This document shows, piece after piece, positions 6,398-8,714 of a stretch of DNA of 8,714 nt (its first letter is position 1; every line of letters begins with the position of its first letter). The notes under the pieces were generated by a model. The model was not told the origin of the DNA. It saw nothing but the letters and a program-made list of their open reading frames with translations, and searched no databases. Made by a program: the position numbers and the translations under genes. The stretch is from NCBI GenBank assembly GCA_011049385.1, contig DSBX01000204.1, positions 1 to 8,714 of the forward strand, read 5' to 3'. Source of the DNA: Caldifarciminota bacterium (lineage in GTDB: Bacteria; Hydrothermota; Tepidihabitantia; Tepidihabitantales; Tepidihabitantaceae).

Positions 6398-8714
6398 ATG
6401 GTCCGAATACTGGTCACCCTGCTGGCCCTTGTGGTCGGCATCCAGGCGGCGCCGAACCGGGTTGATGTCGCCAACCTGGCGGTCGGTGAGGAAATCCTGG
6501 AACTGCGCGATGCCTACGCGAGGCATTACTACGAAGGCAACGGCCGGGTCCGGGCGGTGATATCCACCGCGCAGGTGAACGCGCCGGAAGGACGCGGCGG
6601 CCGACTGGGGACCGACGGCCGGGACTCGCTCGACTTCGCGGCCGACGCCTGGGTCTATGAGAACACTCCGACCACGAACAACGGCACCAACCTCGCCAAC
6701 CGGGTCGGCCGGTGGCTGGTGAGCGGGGTTCTGCGCCGCTACCGGTCGTTCATCAAGCTCGACCTGAGCTCGATCCCGAGCGGTGTCACGCTGGACGCTT
6801 GTTCGCTCAACCTCAGGCTCTACACTTGGAACTACGCGGACACCTTCGTCAACCTGCACCGGGTGACAGAGGACTGGATCGAGAGCGGCACCGGCAGCGT
6901 GACCTGGAACAACCAGCCGGCGGTGGCCGCGGAGTCTACCTTCTGCCTCGAGGTCAGCGGGTTTGGCTGGAACAGCTGGCCGGTAACGGAGTTGGTCCAG
7001 GACTGGGTGGACGAAACGTACGACAACTACGGGTTCCGGCTGAGCCTGGTTGACGAAACCACAATGGCCAACAGCCAGGTCTACTTCTACTCGAAGGACA
7101 ACACAGACCTGACGCGGATTCCGTACCTGATTGTCTGGTACCAGATGCCGGGCGAGATAATCGTCGCCGGGCTGGACCGGACCCCGGCGCACCCGGTGAG
7201 TGGGGAGGACATCCTGGTCAGCGCCCGGGTCTGGGCGGTCGAGGCGACGATTGACTCGATAGACCTGTCCTACTCGAACGACCGGGTCGAATGGACCGCG
7301 GTCGAACCGGACAGCGTCAACCCGGCCGACTCGACCCACTATTTCAGCATCCCGGCACAGGACGCCGGGGATTCCCTGCACTACCGGATATTCGCCAGCT
7401 CGGAAGCGGACGGCGAATACACGACGCCGGTGCAGTCGGTGTATATTCCGTTCACTTACGCAATCAGCGAAATCCAGGAGTGCGACACGCTGGTGAGCGA
7501 GGTGACGCCGAAGCTGGGTGAGTACGTGCACACCCGCGGCATCGTCACCGGCTTCCTCGAGCCGCGCAAGTTCTACATCGCGGATGCGGCCGGGCCGTGG
7601 AACGGCTTGTACATCTACAACGCCTACCAGACGGTTTCGGTCGGGGATTCGATTGACGTCATCGGCCCGGTCGCGGAGTACCAGGGCCTGACTCAGCTCC
7701 AGAACCCGGCCCGTTTCGATGTCAACGGCAGTAACCGGGCGGTGGAGACGACCAGGGTGACCTTTGACGAGGCGCGGCTGGAGGCCTATGAGAACGTGCT
7801 GGTCCGGCTCGACTCGGTGCGCATCGTCAACGCCGGCGGCAACTTCGGGTCGAACGTCGCCTACCAGTGCGCCACCTTCGACTATTCGGACACGATGACG
7901 CTCTACAGCACCGCCAATAGCGCGTTCGTGGGCACGCCGATTCCGGACGGCGCCTTCACGCTGGTCTGCAACATCGGCGACTACAACGGCCGGCAGTTGA
8001 TACCGCGCTACACGGGCGACATCACGCCGATCGCCGACCTTTCGACGGTGGCGATTCTCGCGCCCGGCGTGGAGATGGAGCCGGGCGAGAAGGTGACGCC
8101 GACCGCGGTGTTCCGCAATAACGACCCGGCCACGACCGTCCTCAATGTCCGGGTGTCCTTCCGTATCGGCGGGTTCTACCAGCTTGACCGGTTCATTGAC
8201 GAACTCGGGCCCGGTGCGGAGGATACCGTCGAGTTCAACGAGTGGACCGCGATATCCGGCGTCCACCCGGTGCGCGCCTTCGTGGCCTTCCCGGCCGACC
8301 CGGACCGGGGCAACGACACGGTCGCGATGACGTTGACCGTCGCGGAGGTGATACCCGAACCCGGGCAGTGGAGCGAGGTCGCCCCGATACCGGCGCTGGC
8401 CGGCAACCGGCGCGACATGCCGCACCGCGGGGCCTGGCTGGCGGTCGGGCCGGACCCGGATGGCACACCCGCCATCTATGCGACCAAGGGCAACAAGCTT
8501 CAGAACTTCTACCGCTACGACGTGATGGCGGACAGCTGGACCGAGCTGGCCCCGGCGCCGATGGACCCGACGCGGAATCGCCCGCTCCGCCAGGGTGCGC
8601 GCGGTGCGAGCGACGGCGACAACAGCATCTATATGGTGCACGGCAACAACACGGACGCGTTCTGGCACTACGACATCGCCGCGAACACCTGGAGCGCGCT
8701 GGCGGACGTGCCGG
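6398..8714 (+). CDS. Secreted DNRLRE/OB-fold/CARDB-like/Kelch protein, 3' partial
   Basis: I translated this frame through to the window edge: 772 codons and one extra base with no stop. Residues 1-17 are a signal peptide (MVRILVTLLALVVGIQA, likely cut before A18 or P19). Residues 82-248 match the DNRLRE/CBM96 style, with RRYRSFIKLDLSSIPSG at 113-129, VTWNNQPA at 168-175 and a closing LIVWY. Residues 252-354 look like an Ig/fibronectin-type beta domain. Residues 355-546 resemble the OB-fold of secreted nuclease-like proteins, with VHTRGIVTG at 377-385, KFYIADAAGPWNGLYIY at 391-407 and VGDSIDVIGPVAEYQGLTQL at 415-434. Residues 547-655 are CARDB-like. Kelch-type repeats start at 657, with W658, YRYD...W714 and WHYD...W765. 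No enzyme active site is visible. It is probably a surface or secreted binding protein; further Kelch repeats and perhaps a C-terminal sorting domain would lie beyond the window. Confidence 0.88.
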   Translation, partial: MVRILVTLLALVVGIQAAPNRVDVANLAVGEEILELRDAYARHYYEGNGRVRAVISTAQVNAPEGRGGRLGTDGRDSLDFAADAWVYENTPTTNNGTNLANRVGRWLVSGVLRRYRSFIKLDLSSIPSGVTLDACSLNLRLYTWNYADTFVNLHRVTEDWIESGTGSVTWNNQPAVAAESTFCLEVSGFGWNSWPVTELVQDWVDETYDNYGFRLSLVDETTMANSQVYFYSKDNTDLTRIPYLIVWYQMPGEIIVAGLDRTPAHPVSGEDILVSARVWAVEATIDSIDLSYSNDRVEWTAVEPDSVNPADSTHYFSIPAQDAGDSLHYRIFASSEADGEYTTPVQSVYIPFTYAISEIQECDTLVSEVTPKLGEYVHTRGIVTGFLEPRKFYIADAAGPWNGLYIYNAYQTVSVGDSIDVIGPVAEYQGLTQLQNPARFDVNGSNRAVETTRVTFDEARLEAYENVLVRLDSVRIVNAGGNFGSNVAYQCATFDYSDTMTLYSTANSAFVGTPIPDGAFTLVCNIGDYNGRQLIPRYTGDITPIADLSTVAILAPGVEMEPGEKVTPTAVFRNNDPATTVLNVRVSFRIGGFYQLDRFIDELGPGAEDTVEFNEWTAISGVHPVRAFVAFPADPDRGNDTVAMTLTVAEVIPEPGQWSEVAPIPALAGNRRDMPHRGAWLAVGPDPDGTPAIYATKGNKLQNFYRYDVMADSWTELAPAPMDPTRNRPLRQGARGASDGDNSIYMVHGNNTDAFWHYDIAANTWSALADVP

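Noticed and set aside
6241..6465. A 74-codon plus-strand frame starting before the secreted-protein gene
   Set aside because: It covers the promoter and leader and overlaps the signal-peptide start in a different frame. Composition is random and no domain is seen.
6212..8668. An 818-codon open frame on the minus strand opposite the secreted protein
   Set aside because: It is open because of GC-rich codon use on the plus strand. The product is an Arg/Val/His/Asp-rich string with no recognisable domain, while the plus frame has a promoter, ribosome binding site, signal peptide and known domains.

Overview
The window is GC-rich bacterial DNA whose genes use almost only G or C at third codon positions. 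All genes I can support lie on the plus strand. It holds three protein-coding genes (the first cut at the left edge, the last at the right edge) and five tRNA genes. The large secreted protein joins a DNRLRE/CBM96-type domain, an OB-fold, a CARDB-like domain and Kelch repeats. That style, beside a membrane-anchored parvulin, fits uncultured bacteria of the FCB/WOR-3-like kind. This placement rests on style only and is weak; no marker gene is present.

Layout: (1) 1-3678, the C-terminal 1225 residues of a sensor made of a partial PAS domain, eight more PAS domains and one GAF-like domain, ending right after the last PAS with no kinase or cyclase output. (2) 3763-5541, a PpiD/SurA-like membrane-anchored peptidyl-prolyl isomerase, probably read from a leaderless mRNA. 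(3) 5600-6096, tRNA-Glu(TTC), tRNA-Gly(GCC) and tRNA-Cys(GCA) in one cluster, then tRNA-Leu(TAA) and tRNA-Lys(TTT) behind their own promoter; none encodes CCA. (4) 6097-6397, a non-coding stretch with inverted repeats, a promoter and a leader. (5) 6398 to the right edge, an exported multidomain protein, with at least 772 codons visible.

The four intergenic promoters are nearly identical in form: TTGAC plus one base, a spacer of 16 or 17, then TACAAT, TAGATT or TAGAAT. They divide the window into at least four transcription units after the PAS gene. This suggests housekeeping sigma-70-type control, and I see no operator that clearly marks special regulation.

Functionally this looks like a mostly ordinary chromosomal stretch: signal sensing, envelope protein folding, translation, and a surface or secreted protein that the foldase could help mature. 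I see no mobile element, CRISPR array, defence island or biosynthetic cluster. The most unusual points are a tRNA-Cys in which both partners of the normally universal G18-Psi55 elbow contact are changed, a tRNA-Lys with a U29-C41 mismatch in the anticodon stem, the leaderless foldase promoter, and the PAS array without an output domain.
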